A stretch of DNA of 64,000 nucleotides, taken from positions 2,728,001-2,792,000 of the forward strand of contig NW_023503972.1 in NCBI RefSeq assembly GCF_014529535.1, read 5' to 3'. The first letter of the stretch is position 1; the number at the start of each line of letters is the position of its first letter. Below are positions 36,062 to 47,361 of this stretch, in pieces. The translations under genes and the position numbers were made by a program. The notes beneath the pieces are model-generated. The model was not told where the DNA came from and did not search any database. It saw only the letters and a list, made by a program, of their open reading frames with translations. Source of the DNA: Bradysia coprophila. Lineage: Eukaryota > Arthropoda > Insecta > Diptera > Sciaridae.

Positions 36062-36466
36062 ATAGTAGGTATACAATGCAAGCATTTCTGATCATCTTGA
36101 ACAACTGATATACACACCATTTTGTGTCACTTGGTCTTGGTTCATATGTCACGGTGTGAACTCTTATTAATAAAAATTGCGAGTCCTGGGTATAATGATA
36201 GACTGTACTATATATAGCCATGCCCGCGAATATTAATAAAACGACTTTTATTTATTTACTCTCTTCAGTCTTTGTTTTTATTCAGAGTTTAACAGCTGTT
36301 GTGTTGTGGTCGTATACATTTATACCGGTGTCGTGCGTAATATATTCAATTGCAGTGACTTTTATTCGTTCGTCGTTTCCAATCTTATCAATCAATTACT
36401 TATTCTTCGGACAATTAAAATTCGTATTAAGGTCAACATCGGATCTGACTATATTTCCTATTAGAC

Positions 36467-37673
36467 ATGAGTGACAACGCGGCAATTAAGAATGAAAGTG
36501 AGAATAAGAAGTCGGTGTTGTGTGTCGGGATGTGTGTGTTAGATATCGTTCATGTGTGCAACGAATTTCCAGTAGAAGACCAAGATAAGAGGTACATCGA
36601 TTTTTAATAACATTAATAAATGACTGTTGGTCCAATCCAACAACATTTTATCAACCGAATATGAAGCAGTAATGAGCTGAATGATAATTTGGTTTTTGTT
36701 TTTAAATTCCGTTAAATTGATCGAAGCATGGTCGCTGGCAACGAGGTGGCAATGCATCGAATAATTGCACCGTGCTCAGCCAAATGGACATGGCATGCGA
36801 ATTTTTCGGTCCATTAACCAAACTGAAAATGTTCCAATTCGTTCTGGATGATATGACGGACCGGAAAATCGACTACAGCCACTGTGCGTATCACAATTGC
36901 GAAGCGCCGATATCGTCAATTTTGTTGAATGAGGCGACAGGATCGCGAACGATTATTCATTCGAATCCGAATATGCCGTATGTGACGTACGACGATTTCA
37001 GATGCTTGAATTTGACTGATTATGGATGGATTCATTTTGAGGTATAAAAGTTGTGGATGGCGGTTTATCGTAACCTTACTGACGAACTCTTTCAATTCGG
37101 CTCGGAATAGGGAAGACATCATGAGGAGACTATGAAAATGATGCAATCCGTTGTTGCTTTTAACGAAGGAAGATTGGACAGGATTACAGTGTCTTTGGAG
37201 TTGGAAAAACTTCAGCCGGAAAATCTTTCTCTCGCCAAGTTTGCTGATGTTGTTATAATAAGCAAGGATCTGGCCATACATTTGGGATACGAAAACAAAA
37301 CCATGGCCGTGCATAGTTTCCGTAAACGGACAAGAACAGGGTTAGGCTACATCCGTTTCATAGTTTTGTGTCATTAAGACTAATTTCCCCTCTTATTCCG
37401 TTTTGTAGAAATATCATAATATGCCCATGGGGTACTGATGGTGTGGCTGCATTAGATTCAAACGATAAATTATTCACTGCTGAAGCCTATCCGCCGGATA
37501 TCGTCGTTGATTCGTTAGGTGCTGGGGATACGTTTGCTGCTGCAGTAATTTTCTCGTTATATTGGAAGCATACGTTGGATTTTGCGATTAAATTCGCCAG
37601 TCGCTTGGCTGGATTGAAAGTTGGCTTTTTCGGATACGATCAGATTCGTGAGAATTTTAAGAAATTTTTATGA
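36467..37673 (+). CDS. Khk: Ketohexokinase (fructokinase, PfkB family)
   Basis: A cytosolic kinase that phosphorylates fructose to fructose 1-phosphate. Predicted 313 aa; exons 36467-36591, 36720-37041, 37111-37340 and 37409-37673. The N-terminus VLCVGMCVLDIVHVCNEFP and the substrate motif RWQRGGNASNNCTV match ketohexokinases. The signature DSLGAGDTF lies at residues 260-268 with catalytic D266. Length equals the family norm (about 300). Intron 1 is the oddity. Its donor AG|GTACAT is fine, but the exon start that restores frame and the family spacing between R and WQRGG (36720) follows TG, not AG. The nearest AG (36725-36726) shifts the frame and leads to a stop. Either a rare GT-TG intron or a one-base assembly or allele difference explains it. 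AATAAA lies at 37751. Confidence 0.88.
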
Positions 37674-38110
37674 TTTTTCCATAAAATTTAATTTTAATTT
37701 TCTAACTTTCTAATAATACATTTTTACCGCTACAAGTGCATTTAAACGGAAATAAAATAAATTTTCCTTCATTTCTTCAACATTTTTCGTTTTTCTCGTC
37801 CCTTTTGTTTCCTCTCCTTCCGAAGAAATTCTACCATAATATGCCAGTCCTCGAAATCAGAGGTAATTAAGTGTACTACGCCATCTACTAACAGGTGTAC
37901 GATGTAGCAACATAAATTTTTAAAATAAAATCACCAAAAAGGTTTATTTGTAAGATTTGTACGGCAAGCTGGAAATATATTTCTCTGATGGTCGAAATTT
38001 CCACTGTGAGCACAGTTCATCGGTAACGGTTTTATTGTAGCCGGCTCTGTAATGATAAATAAAATCCTCGTTTGTCATTTTGTTTAAGACAGCTGTTTAA
38101 TCTGTTAACG

Positions 38111-38248
38111 CAACACACATCATGCAAGAGTGATACTCTAAATAGAATACTGAAACTTGGCAATGTGTCACACAACTGTATAGCACTGTAAAAAGCCATT
38201 TCATATAAAATAGCACTCTATATGGTCACTTTTGCTTGAAGTGCATTA
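38111..38248. mobile_element. MITE of CAACGCACTTCAAGCA family
   Basis: Ends are CAACACACATCATGCAAGAG and TTTTGCTTGAAGTGCATTA. Exact 7-bp flanks GTTAACG lie at 38104-38110 and 38249-38255. The internal TACTCTAAATAG and CAATGTGTCACACAACTGTA are family landmarks. Confidence 0.86.
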
Positions 38249-38288
38249 GTTAACGACAAAGCCGAATAAGGTAATGTTATGACCAGAC

Positions 38289-38734
38289 CAAGGTAAATAT
38301 AGTGAGGGGCCGTTCATAAATTACGTAACGCAAAAATCAACATTTTTCAGACCCCCCCCCCGGGTCTGTAACGCTAAAAGGGTCAAGTTTGACCCAATTT
38401 TGTTAGAACCGTAACGCTTGCCTCATACCCCCCCCTCCCCCCTCTTGCGTTACGTAATTTATGAACGGCCCCTGAGGAGGTAATGCCATATAAAACCGAA
38501 TCAGATGTGCAGTGGCACGAAAGTTTGCTATAAACGCCATCTCTCACTGCGTCTAGAATTGCTTAGAAACCTGGGCCATCTGTTTTGTGATAGGCACAAG
38601 ATTTTGTGAAACACAAGTAAATATTAGTCAGCCATTTTTTAAAAAAATGTCAGTGTCAACGAACTATTGTGCTAGGCCGTGCGTCTGAAATTCAGACTCT
38701 GAATGGCATTACCTCCGCCCATATATTTACCTTG
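38289..38734. mobile_element. CAAGGTAAATATA-family element, interrupted by a second element
   Basis: Ends CAAGGTAAATATAGTGAGG and CCATATATTTACCTTG are flanked by an exact 8-bp duplication GACCAGAC (38281-38288, 38735-38742), typical of hAT-type insertion. The inner sequence (CCGAATCAGATGTGCAGTGG) is shared with the copy at 39808. The nested element at 38306-38472 splits the left end. It has no coding capacity. Confidence 0.88.
38306..38472. mobile_element. Nested MITE with GGGGCCGTTCATAAATTACG ends
   Basis: The terminal inverted repeats GGGGCCGTTCATAAATTACG and its exact complement are about 26 bp. The element sits inside the left end of the element at 38289. Removing it plus one copy of the 3-bp duplication TGA restores the host sequence TAGTGAGGAGGTAATG seen at 39475 and 39829. 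A C9 run lies near 38353. The 3-bp duplication suggests a PIF/Harbinger-like mover. Confidence 0.88.
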
Positions 38735-38846
38735 GACCAGACTATACGTGTCAGTGGATGAAAATGAGCAACCAGTAGTCAACAACACTGGTTTTACAAA
38801 AAGAGCTTTCTTGCATATGCACAGAAAATTCTAAGCCATTCTAAGA

Positions 38847-38997
38847 CCATGAGTGGCACTCTAAATAGGATATTGAAACTGGACAGTGTGTATCGAACAA
38901 ATTTCGGCACTGTAAACAAATTCGGACAGTCTTTTCATACAAAATAGTACTATATTTGGCAGCTGTCATTAATAGCACTTTTGCTTGAAGTGCGTTG
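38847..38997. mobile_element. MITE of CAACGCACTTCAAGCA family, left end lost
   Basis: It begins ACCATGAGTGGCACTCTAAA without the terminal CAACGCAC. The right end CACTTTTGCTTGAAGTGCGTTG is complete. Internal landmarks (CATACAAAATAGTACTATAT, GCAGCTGTCAT) match the family. Confidence 0.78.
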
Positions 38998-39461
38998 ATA
39001 GATTTGATAATAATCACTGATGTATGCTTGTAATGCCATATGTAAAAGGTTAAAGCATGTATTCTGGCTTTTCAGGAGAGTTATATCATTTCCGAATAAT
39101 TTAGGTGCGCTGATTCAAAAAAAAAAAAAAAGGAAACGGCCGGCCTCCAGCAAAGCAACATATATTTGAGTAAGATTTTTTGATGTATCCAATTTTGCTT
39201 CTTGTTGACGACAGCTATTACACTCCAAGCGTATAAACAATAAAGCACCTCATTGCAACAGGTGCTCGAATTTTGTTTATCCAAATTTCGGTAAACTGCT
39301 TACCGCATAAATGTAGACTAAAATTTCAGCAAAGTGGCCATGTAAACACGTTATGTGGAAACTTAGACGCCTAAATGTAGGCTAGACGATGTCAATAGAA
39401 GACAAACATTTACTCAAATTCATCGTTTTTGAGTTATGAGCCGCACCTAACATACCGCAAC

Positions 39462-40144
39462 CAAGGTAAATATAGTGAGGAGGTAATGCCATTCAGGCAC
39501 ATAAGTTCGATGCCATGACATCTTTTTTTTAAATGATTGACTACGATTAACTTGTTCATTCAACATTTTATTTTCCCATTATGCAAGGGTAACCCTTATA
39601 CAAAAATTTGCTCATAATTTCGTTGGCCCACAACAGTAAGATAAGAACAGAAGAAGAGAAAGAAAAAAGGAAACAAAAGACGTTACACTCTACATACTCT
39701 ACACTCTTCACAAAAATATTTTCGCTATCTCACAACAGACGACCCGACATTTTAATCCATTTTTTGCTTTCAACAAATGGATGAGATGACGTTTGTATCG
39801 AACTTTCCAATGTAAATATAGTGAGGAGGTAATGCCATATACAACCGAATCAGATGTGCAGTGGCACGAAAGTTTGCTATAAACGACATCTATCCCTGTC
39901 TTTAAAATTACAAAATTGCTTAGAAACCTGATCCATCTGTTTTGTAATAGGCACAACTTGTGTGAAACACAAGTAAATCTTAGTCAACCATTTAAAAAAA
40001 AGATGTCAGTGGCAACGAACTATTGTGCTAGGCCGCGCGTCTGAATGGCATTACCTCCGCCCATATATTTACCTTGGAACTTTCGTGCCACCGCACATCT
40101 GATTCGGTTATAAATGGCATTACCTCCTCACTATATTTACCATG
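39462..40144. mobile_element. Outer CAAGGTAAATATA-family element hosting a younger copy
   Basis: The left end CAAGGTAAATATAGTGAGGA (39462) and the right end CCTCACTATATTTACCATG (to 40144) bracket 39808-40076, a second copy of the same family. The outer right flank (CGTGCCACCGCACATCTGATT) is the reverse complement of the family interior, so the outer copy is in opposite orientation. No outer target duplication is clear. Confidence 0.72.
39808..40076. mobile_element. CAAGGTAAATATA-family element (inner, younger copy)
   Basis: This 269-bp copy starts CAATGTAAATATAGTGAGGA and ends CATATATTTACCTTG. Exact 8-bp flanks GAACTTTC lie at 39800-39807 and 40077-40084. It lies within an older member of the same family. 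Confidence 0.88.
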
Positions 40145-41980
40145 ACCAACTACTTAATTTATGAGGCTTGACGAAACTTTAGGACGTTGCCAATGCGATT
40201 ATCTGGGTGGAAAGATTCCATGTGAATTTTTGCCATGTTTCTTTGAAATATCCATTTCAACATTGTCACTACATATTCGTGTGGGGTATCTTATTTGGAT
40301 CTTGGAAAGCTGAAGTAAAATTTTTCTACTCATTAACTTTCAAAGTTCAAAGTATCCCGAAATTTTTTCTAATCGGACCAAAAATGTGTAAAAGGTTTTG
40401 GTTTGGCCCAAAAGACCTAATATACTATTTTGTTCGTCAAAATCATTCGATCGTGGAATATTTAAAAATGACCGGAAATGAAGAACAATAAATGCAGATA
40501 GGGAATCCACACCATAAATTGGCAAAAAATTTAAATAGTTTCAACTATCAGTTGGACAAAATAACGCTAACATGTCAAAAACTGAGCGTTTAAATGACCC
40601 CGTCATGTTCTGAAATAGAAGGCACACACTTATCCTTATCATGATGGGAAACTAGTAAAAGATAAAATAGAATGAAAAACTCCCCGATGAAAGGTAAAAA
40701 TAAAATAAAACAACAAAAAACAATCAATGGAAATAAAAATAAAAATTTATTAAAGCATAAGGTAGTTGTATACAAAACATTGTATGTAATTATAAGGCAG
40801 TCAAATCCTTCTAATAAATAAACAATAACAACCAAAACATCATTATATTACAAAAACGAACATAACAACTAGGTAATAAGAAAAAAAAACAAACAAACAT
40901 AAAAGTACAAAAAATAATAATAAAATTTCGTATAGGATAAAATGCAATAATATATTGCAAAAATTGTTCGTTGAAGAAAACTCATGACTGAGAATTTGAA
41001 TAAATGATCAAAGGCAAAACACAAGAATCATTATTATCCGACCAATGCGATTTTCTTTGTTTTTACATCTCATCTTTCAATTCAATTCCGATTAAAATCA
41101 TCTGACCTCAAAAGGTCTTGGCACTTTTGACATCATAATCTTGTTTCGTTGGATACATTGAGTAATGCAATTGAAGTGTGGGCGGCTACAGTGCAAGAGA
41201 GTTCAACCATTTGTTTTGATTGAAGTGCAACGATCGGTTTTGCAAACAAACTCAAGGTTTCAATTAAAAATTTTTACAACCGGGAAATGTTTAAGGTAAT
41301 TTGGCTATGTCTGTCCGTTATCGACAGCGATGACAAAAATAAATGGTTAGCTATGGCTGACAAAAGCTTTTTTACATATTGCAAAATGCATTATGTTAAA
41401 ACTAATGAAGTAAAAGATTTGCGAGCATCTGCTTCATATATACCTTTAGAAGATTTTCTGTTCTATAAAAAGATGAAAGAGACAGGGACCAAAAAATCAT
41501 CAGGAAATCTGTGGAAAATTTACTGAAAATCTTTAGCTTTTGGTCGAACTCTTAATGGTTCTCTTAGCTGTGCAGATCTTTAAATTAAAAGAATTCAAAA
41601 ATTCTCCAACGAAATTCTCTTAGATCTTTCAGCTTGAGTTCTTGCGTCTTATAGTTATCGTCTTTTATAGACGTCAATATTTCAGATGTTTCACGTAAGG
41701 ATACATTTACTTCTCGTACAGAACAATGACCTTTGTCATTTCTTTATTTCTTTATCACACCAATATCTTAGTCATTCACAAAGTCGCACGCGAAAAAAAA
41801 AATGAATTTCACAAAAATGTATGAAGAGGATGACATTCACCACCTCCCTCCGAAATGGCGTACGTCATTTGTGATTGGCCCCTAACCGAAACCCTTCAAC
41901 ATTCACTCAAATTCCGTCCTATAAGCTTAGGAATTCCTTGGATTCGATGACAATCATGACACATGGACATGATTATACGG

Positions 41981-44900
41981 TCATCTATCGTCTAAAATAT
42001 TTTTCGCTGTCGAGTATAATTGGTACAAGCCGCCGACCTGTCGCACCACCAGATCCTTAAACAAACTCCTTGCAATCAAGCCCAATGAAGCTAGTCGAAT
42101 TTTCGCTTCCGGATTGTAAATTCCAACCTGACCGAATCGTTTCGCATGGTAGTCGAATGATCGATATTGCGGCGGAACAAAGTTTGAAAGAATTTCATTT
42201 TCAAAATTTAAAATCGGCGATGAAACGTACAAATCAGATGGCACATACTCCCACGGACAGAAGTGATGATATCTGAGACATTTTTATTTTTGGTTTAAGA
42301 TGCTTGGGTGGGTCAAAGTAAAGAGGGGAAAAATGTGGAAAACGAACAACAAAAATTACTAACCTCTGATACACGGAACACGGTCGTCTCTCCTTAAAGC
42401 AAGAAATTTGCACCACGTTGAAGAAAACGGCGCCAAGCGTGTTTGCCGTTTCTTTTGATTTTTTTTTAAAATAAATATAAATCCAGAGAATTGAAAAGAT
42501 TTGTACCAACCTGTATTCAATCCCTGCAAGCATCGTCGAAATCTGGCATCACAATCGCAATGTGATCGTGTGAATGATTGCGAATTGCACAATCCCCTTT
42601 TGCATTCACCTGTTTAAATATGCATAAAAATTGGAAATTTTCGATTGTCAGAAAATTTGCCTCGAAACTACAAATCTTTACCAGGCGACAGAGTGTGCGG
42701 ACAAAGATCATGTTCTCGACAGCATCTGTCCTCATCAGCATAACGACCCAATTCACTGTATTCGGATGCAATGTTGCCTGCAGTGAATGTTCAATTAATG
42801 TCTCTGCTTAGTTATTGGATGTGAAATTTTAGACCTAAATTAGACCTAAAGGCTACGTCGAACAAAGAACAGTCATCATATTCAGCCAGTAGTTACTTCA
42901 CTTAAGTTAGTCATTAAATTTTAGTACCAAAATTTCATAGCACCAACCGACAGATTTTTTGGGATCCTTAGCTTAAGCTTAACCTTATCGTGATGTCAAG
43001 ATTTTATCCGAAAAGTCTACAGTTACTAATTTTGGATCGCAAGACCTTCAGCCGATCAAAAGAACTTCAACTTCAAGTATTCATCTGTTATCGACTACGA
43101 TGACTACAATAAACGACTATCTTTGACTCTTATGTTCTTATTTTGCAAAATGAATGTTGAGAGAAATGAAGTACAAGATTTCGCAGACATGTAATAATCA
43201 AAAGCCTTAAATATATGACACTTTGTCACACTTTGTCCATTTTCCAATATTTTGAGTAATTCTAAACTGATTTCCAAAAACATGTTTTCTATTCGACGAT
43301 GAATGAAATTGCTGAGGCAAATTTCGAAGATGGGTTATCTGGTGATCTGAGGCTGGTGACGTTCAAAATTATCGATAATATCAATCGAAAGAAATTTTAA
43401 TATTTGAATATTTGAATATTTGAATATCTGAAAATTCATGATAATATTCATATATATCGGAATATATCGATAAATATCGGATTTTCGGACCGAAATATCG
43501 ATATATCGAATTATCAAAATATCAATAATTATTGATTATCGATATTATTATGATAATTTTCGATAAAAAAAAGTCGATAATTATCGATTATCGATAATCG
43601 ATAATTATAATCATTATCGCCCATGCCTACTGGTGATCTCAGTGATATTCCCAGAAGAATTTTTGTCTCGGTAAATTGGTTAAAACGTTTTACAAAAATT
43701 TCGAACCAAGGCCTATTTTAATGAATCAATTTCCCGAAAATTCCTGAGTTCTGGTTTCTCTTCAATACCTTCCAAATGTACTCAATTTAGTTCAAAAACA
43801 TAAAAAACAACACTAAAAAGTCCATAAAAAACAGATAATTTGACGGAAAAGTTAGAATTTTCGGGAATTTATTTCCACTAAAATAGGCCCTGGGGTAACT
43901 TCAAAATAAGACCTGCCACTGGGAAGAATATTTTTTAGTGCTTTAGATTTTGGTGTAGCTTTTGATAATTCATTTAAACCATACGCGTACGACTATAAGA
44001 CCTCGTACTGCTGAAAAGAATCATTCTCGAGAATTCAACCCTTCCAACATTGAAACATCTTCGAACGGTGAACTTTCAGAACACTAGATGGTAGGGTGGG
44101 TCGTATTTTCATTTTGTTTTTATTTTAAAAGGCCTGGCCTCAGGCTAGAATTGACCAAGGAATCCGAAACAGCAAAAAAAATATTAAAAATTCACTTTCC
44201 CTTGCTAGGCTGATTTTTGATATTTGGGGTAGTAGCATGAAATTGCACACAATGTTGACAGATATCTCGGGCATTTGGGAACAGAAGACACTTGCTGCTA
44301 ACTGTAGTGAATAGCTGAGGAGTCCAGCTATGAAATACCATACGAACGTTGTTTATCTTCGCCTTCACTCGGGCAGGGTAACTTTGTAAGTGTTCCCAAC
44401 TAAGACTTTTCGACCAAAAATTTCAACTTTATTTGCAAACAAAATCGGCAAATCACGACATAATACATCGTGTGGGGTATGTCTGAACAGGCAATCTCAT
44501 AGAGAATCCATTGGATAGAGGTTGTTTTTTGATAACAAGTTGAAAAAACTCACAAGAGGTTTGTTTTTGAAGCTCAAAGATGGCAATTTTTTGTTAGAAT
44601 GAAAAAGTTACTTGTAGGTAGGTTGTTACGTGAGATTACCTGTTCAGACATACCTCACACGATGTATTATGTCGTGATTTGCCGATTTTGTTTGCAAATA
44701 AAGTTGAAATTTTTGGTCGAAAAGTCTTAGTTGGGAACACTGACAGAGTTACCCTGCCCGAGTGAAGGCGAAGATAAACAACGTTCTTATGGTATTTCAT
44801 AGCTGGACTCCTCAGCTATTCATTTAGTGAATTTCACTACAGTTAGCAGCAATGTCTTCTGTTCCCAAATGCCCGAGATATCTGTCAATATTGTGTGCAA

Positions 44901-45945
44901 TTTCATGCTACTACCCCAAATATCAAAAATCAGCCTAGAGGCAAGGGAAAAATGAATTTAAAAAACAATTGCTGTTTCGGATTCCTTGGTCAATTCTGAG
45001 TACAGCCTGGGCCAGGCCTTTTAAAATAAAAACAAAAAATAAAATACGACCCACCCTACTAGATGGTTCGTAATACATTCTTTTATGATCATTCAATTAT
45101 TCGGATTCCGAATTTCGGAATTATCGCCTTCATATTTAATGAAAAGCTTAGAAGAGTCAATGCCCCTACATCAATTCTACTTCTATGGTTTATTGATTTA
45201 ATTAGCAACTATTTTCGTAGGTTATCGATTTGGTATGAATTTCTTGAGTAAATACAAACAAACATTACCTAACGATCGAGTTTGCCTTATGACTTATGCA
45301 CACAAAATAAATTCACATTAACAATTTTCAAGGTGACTAATGTTTGGTTTTTTTCTTCTCACTTGCAAAGCTAATTGCACTATCTCTGTATTCTCTATAT
45401 TGTATGTTATACCGCAGGTAGTACCTACTATAATATACCAAAGTCGATGTAAACAATATATTCCAATCATCACCTGTTACTTCCTCATTATGTCTAATTA
45501 ACTTTCTGATCTTCTTTCGAGATACATTCGACCTTAACTTACATAAACCGGCAATGGAATGGTAAACAAACAAAAAAAATGCATGAATTCTGTTGCAATC
45601 TGAACAGAAATCATTTCACTCACCGGGTCCACACCATTTCGTCCCTGGATAGATGAATCCTAATCCACCTTGCAGTTCGCCCGACAAACCGCCCGCCTCC
45701 AAGCAAACTTCCTCCAATGCAACCAAATTCTCTCTGGACACTTGGCGTGCTTTCTTCGGATCAGCATGCAGCAGCATTCGCTGAATGTCTCCTCGATCGG
45801 TGTGCACTTTGCAGTACGGTCGTTTGGCGAACAGTTCGATCATACGGGTCATGGAAAAGTCGGCAATCAGTACGGCTGATTCCGTTTCGGAGCTGGTGTA
45901 GATGAGACACAGACAGAGTATGATGGTTTTTCGTAGTTGAGTCAT
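41981..45945 (-). CDS. GIIIspla2: Group III secreted phospholipase A2
   Basis: A secreted, calcium-dependent lipase of the group III (bee-venom-type fold) family that releases fatty acids from the sn-2 position; non-venom homologues are common in insects. Predicted 298 aa. Exons are 45945-45624, 42777-42682, 42609-42511, 42451-42364 and 42272-41981; phases are consistent. A signal peptide opens at the ATG (IILCLCLIYTSS). The calcium loop W-C105-G-P-G-N is formed across intron 1. The catalytic motif is C126-C-R-E-H130-D131. Downstream SHCDCDARFRRCL, the FFNVVQISCF segment and YHHFCPWEYVP fit the family. A C-terminal extension of about 90 aa follows the core. Intron 1 is 2.85 kb and carries a 967-bp palindromic element. 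The exon 4 acceptor has a poor pyrimidine tract. Confidence 0.93.
43370..43620. repeat. AT-rich simple repeat (ATCGAT/ATATTTGA units)
   Basis: Within phospholipase intron 1, tracts of TTTGAATA units give way to TATCGATAAT-type units that are self-complementary and can fold extensively. This is low-complexity sequence. Confidence 0.75.
44092..45058. mobile_element. Long palindromic TAGGGTG element in phospholipase intron 1
   Basis: Two arms of about 440 bp are near-perfect reverse complements and start TAGGGTGGGTCGTATTTT. Between them is only about 90 bp (near 44530-44630). The 8-bp duplication CTAGATGG flanks both sides (44084-44091, 45059-45066). TIR style and duplication length suggest a hAT-type non-autonomous foldback element. 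No coding sequence. The element at 58611 belongs to the same type. Confidence 0.87.
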
Positions 45946-47134
45946 CTGGAAAAGAGTGATGATTGAAATTTGTTGCGGTTTTTATTGTACCAATGCCACA
46001 TGGGAATATGATACAAGTTTTGCCGGTAGCTTCATATAACTGGTTGTCGCATAGGTTTTTTGCTTTCGCAGTGTAACCGAAAGTAATGAAAAACTTGTTC
46101 CTGTATTGTGCAACAATTTTAACTATGACAGCAGGGTGTCCGACAAATTTAGACGTATTTTTTGCAACTGTGTGTTAATGCAGGCAATATACGTAAACGA
46201 CGATTTACCTCAATACACGATTTTTTTTACAAACAGAAATTGTTCTTTGGTCAGCATAACCATTTTTCAAAGTAATTGATCTACCTACTGTTGAAAGGTT
46301 CAAAGTTTCGGTCAGGGTAAGTTAAGATGTTTTCGACTAGACCCGTGCAGTTGATTTCAAAAGGCTCTCTGGCGGTTTTATGTTGTTCATACGCGGTAAC
46401 GTCGGTTCGTCTGAAAACCTACGGATATTGCTCATAAAAGGATTCATCTAAAAAATCCTTTGCCAGTCTAAGTTGAGGAAAGTCAAAATGGTCGATTCTG
46501 ACGATTTTGAGTGCAACTTGATTTGAAAACAAGGATAGACTTAGATAGTGAGCATTTAAACAGTTTTATGTTTGGGCAGTGTAATCAAGCTTGTAACACA
46601 GAATAAAACCTGCAAATATGATAAAAACAGTTCAAGTTCAAATTTCGCTCGATAAGTCTATACTTGTTTTCGAATCACGATAGACTCGAAAGCCTCAGAT
46701 TCTATCATTTTAATTTGATTTACCTTTATTATACGAAGAACTGCAATGGAAGAAAAGTTCTCCAACTTCAGAATCTCCCTTTACATTAGGCTTCATGAAA
46801 ATCCAATCAAAATATTCTAACGGAAAATTCCTAATTTCGGAGATAAAGTTGGGGGGAGTTTCTCTACGAATTTGTCGGAATTTGTAGAGATGATAGTACC
46901 ACGCTGACCTAGAGCCATTACTAGAACTTGAGGCCGAATCAGTTCCTGATTCGATTAGTTCAAACATGATGATACACCACCCATGTATTGGTCACTAATG
47001 GTCAGGTCAATCCAAATTCGGTAAATTTGATTTTGGAAATTTTGTACTTTTGACAGCGTTCTCAAATGATTTGATTCAAATTTGATAACTCCGTTTTAAC
47101 AACCATCCCCGACAAACACAGTTATAGTAGATTA

Positions 47135-47361
47135 CATTGGATGCTGCGGAGGTAGTTCATTACATGAGGGATCAATTTTGTGATACGAGCTGAACTCACA
47201 AGTGTGGTTATAAGCAAGTATATCCGAGCCGAAGGCGAGGTATGCAACTACACGAGTCAAAATAACCGTTTCCAAAGCGAGTTGCTTAAAACCACACGAG
47301 TGAGTTCGCGAGTTCACAAAATTGATTCCGAGTGTAATGAACTACCAAGCAGCATCCAATG
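47135..47361. repeat. Foldback inverted repeat
   Basis: CATTGGATGCTGC at the left pairs with GCAGCATCCAATG at the right. GTAGTTCATTACA pairs with TGTAATGAACTAC, and further inward ATCAATTTTGTG pairs with CACAAAATTGAT. It is about 227 bp. The centre carries GCCGAAGGCGAG, recalling segments at 14996 and 19799. Confidence 0.78.

Larger units (their letters stand above)
34703..36466. other. Intergenic region with MITEs
   Basis: This is the upstream region of Taf8 (-) and of ketohexokinase (+). It includes a duplicated motif GAGCGAGAA(A)ACCGAAGACtAGTT (34876 and 34962 regions) and several mobile elements, listed separately. The ORF at 36220-36474 is hydrophobic but overlaps the ketohexokinase start and is not called. 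Confidence 0.5.
37674..41980. other. Convergent intergenic region filled with MITEs
   Basis: This lies between the 3' ends of ketohexokinase (+) and the phospholipase (-). At least four MITE families occur, several of them nested and listed separately. From 40150 to 41970 the DNA is AT-rich with no supported gene. A segment at 41320-41430 (GTTATCGACAGCGATGACAA...) recurs at 43088 and 53165. Confidence 0.6.

Noticed and set aside
36220-36474. 84-codon hydrophobic open frame just before ketohexokinase
   Set aside because: It overlaps the ketohexokinase start in another frame and begins next to a TATA-like tract. It is probably promoter or 5' UTR sequence.
46710-46967. 85-codon minus-strand frame with a Ser-rich start
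   Set aside because: It looks somewhat protein-like, but no homologous family, neighbouring exon or regulatory signal could be seen.
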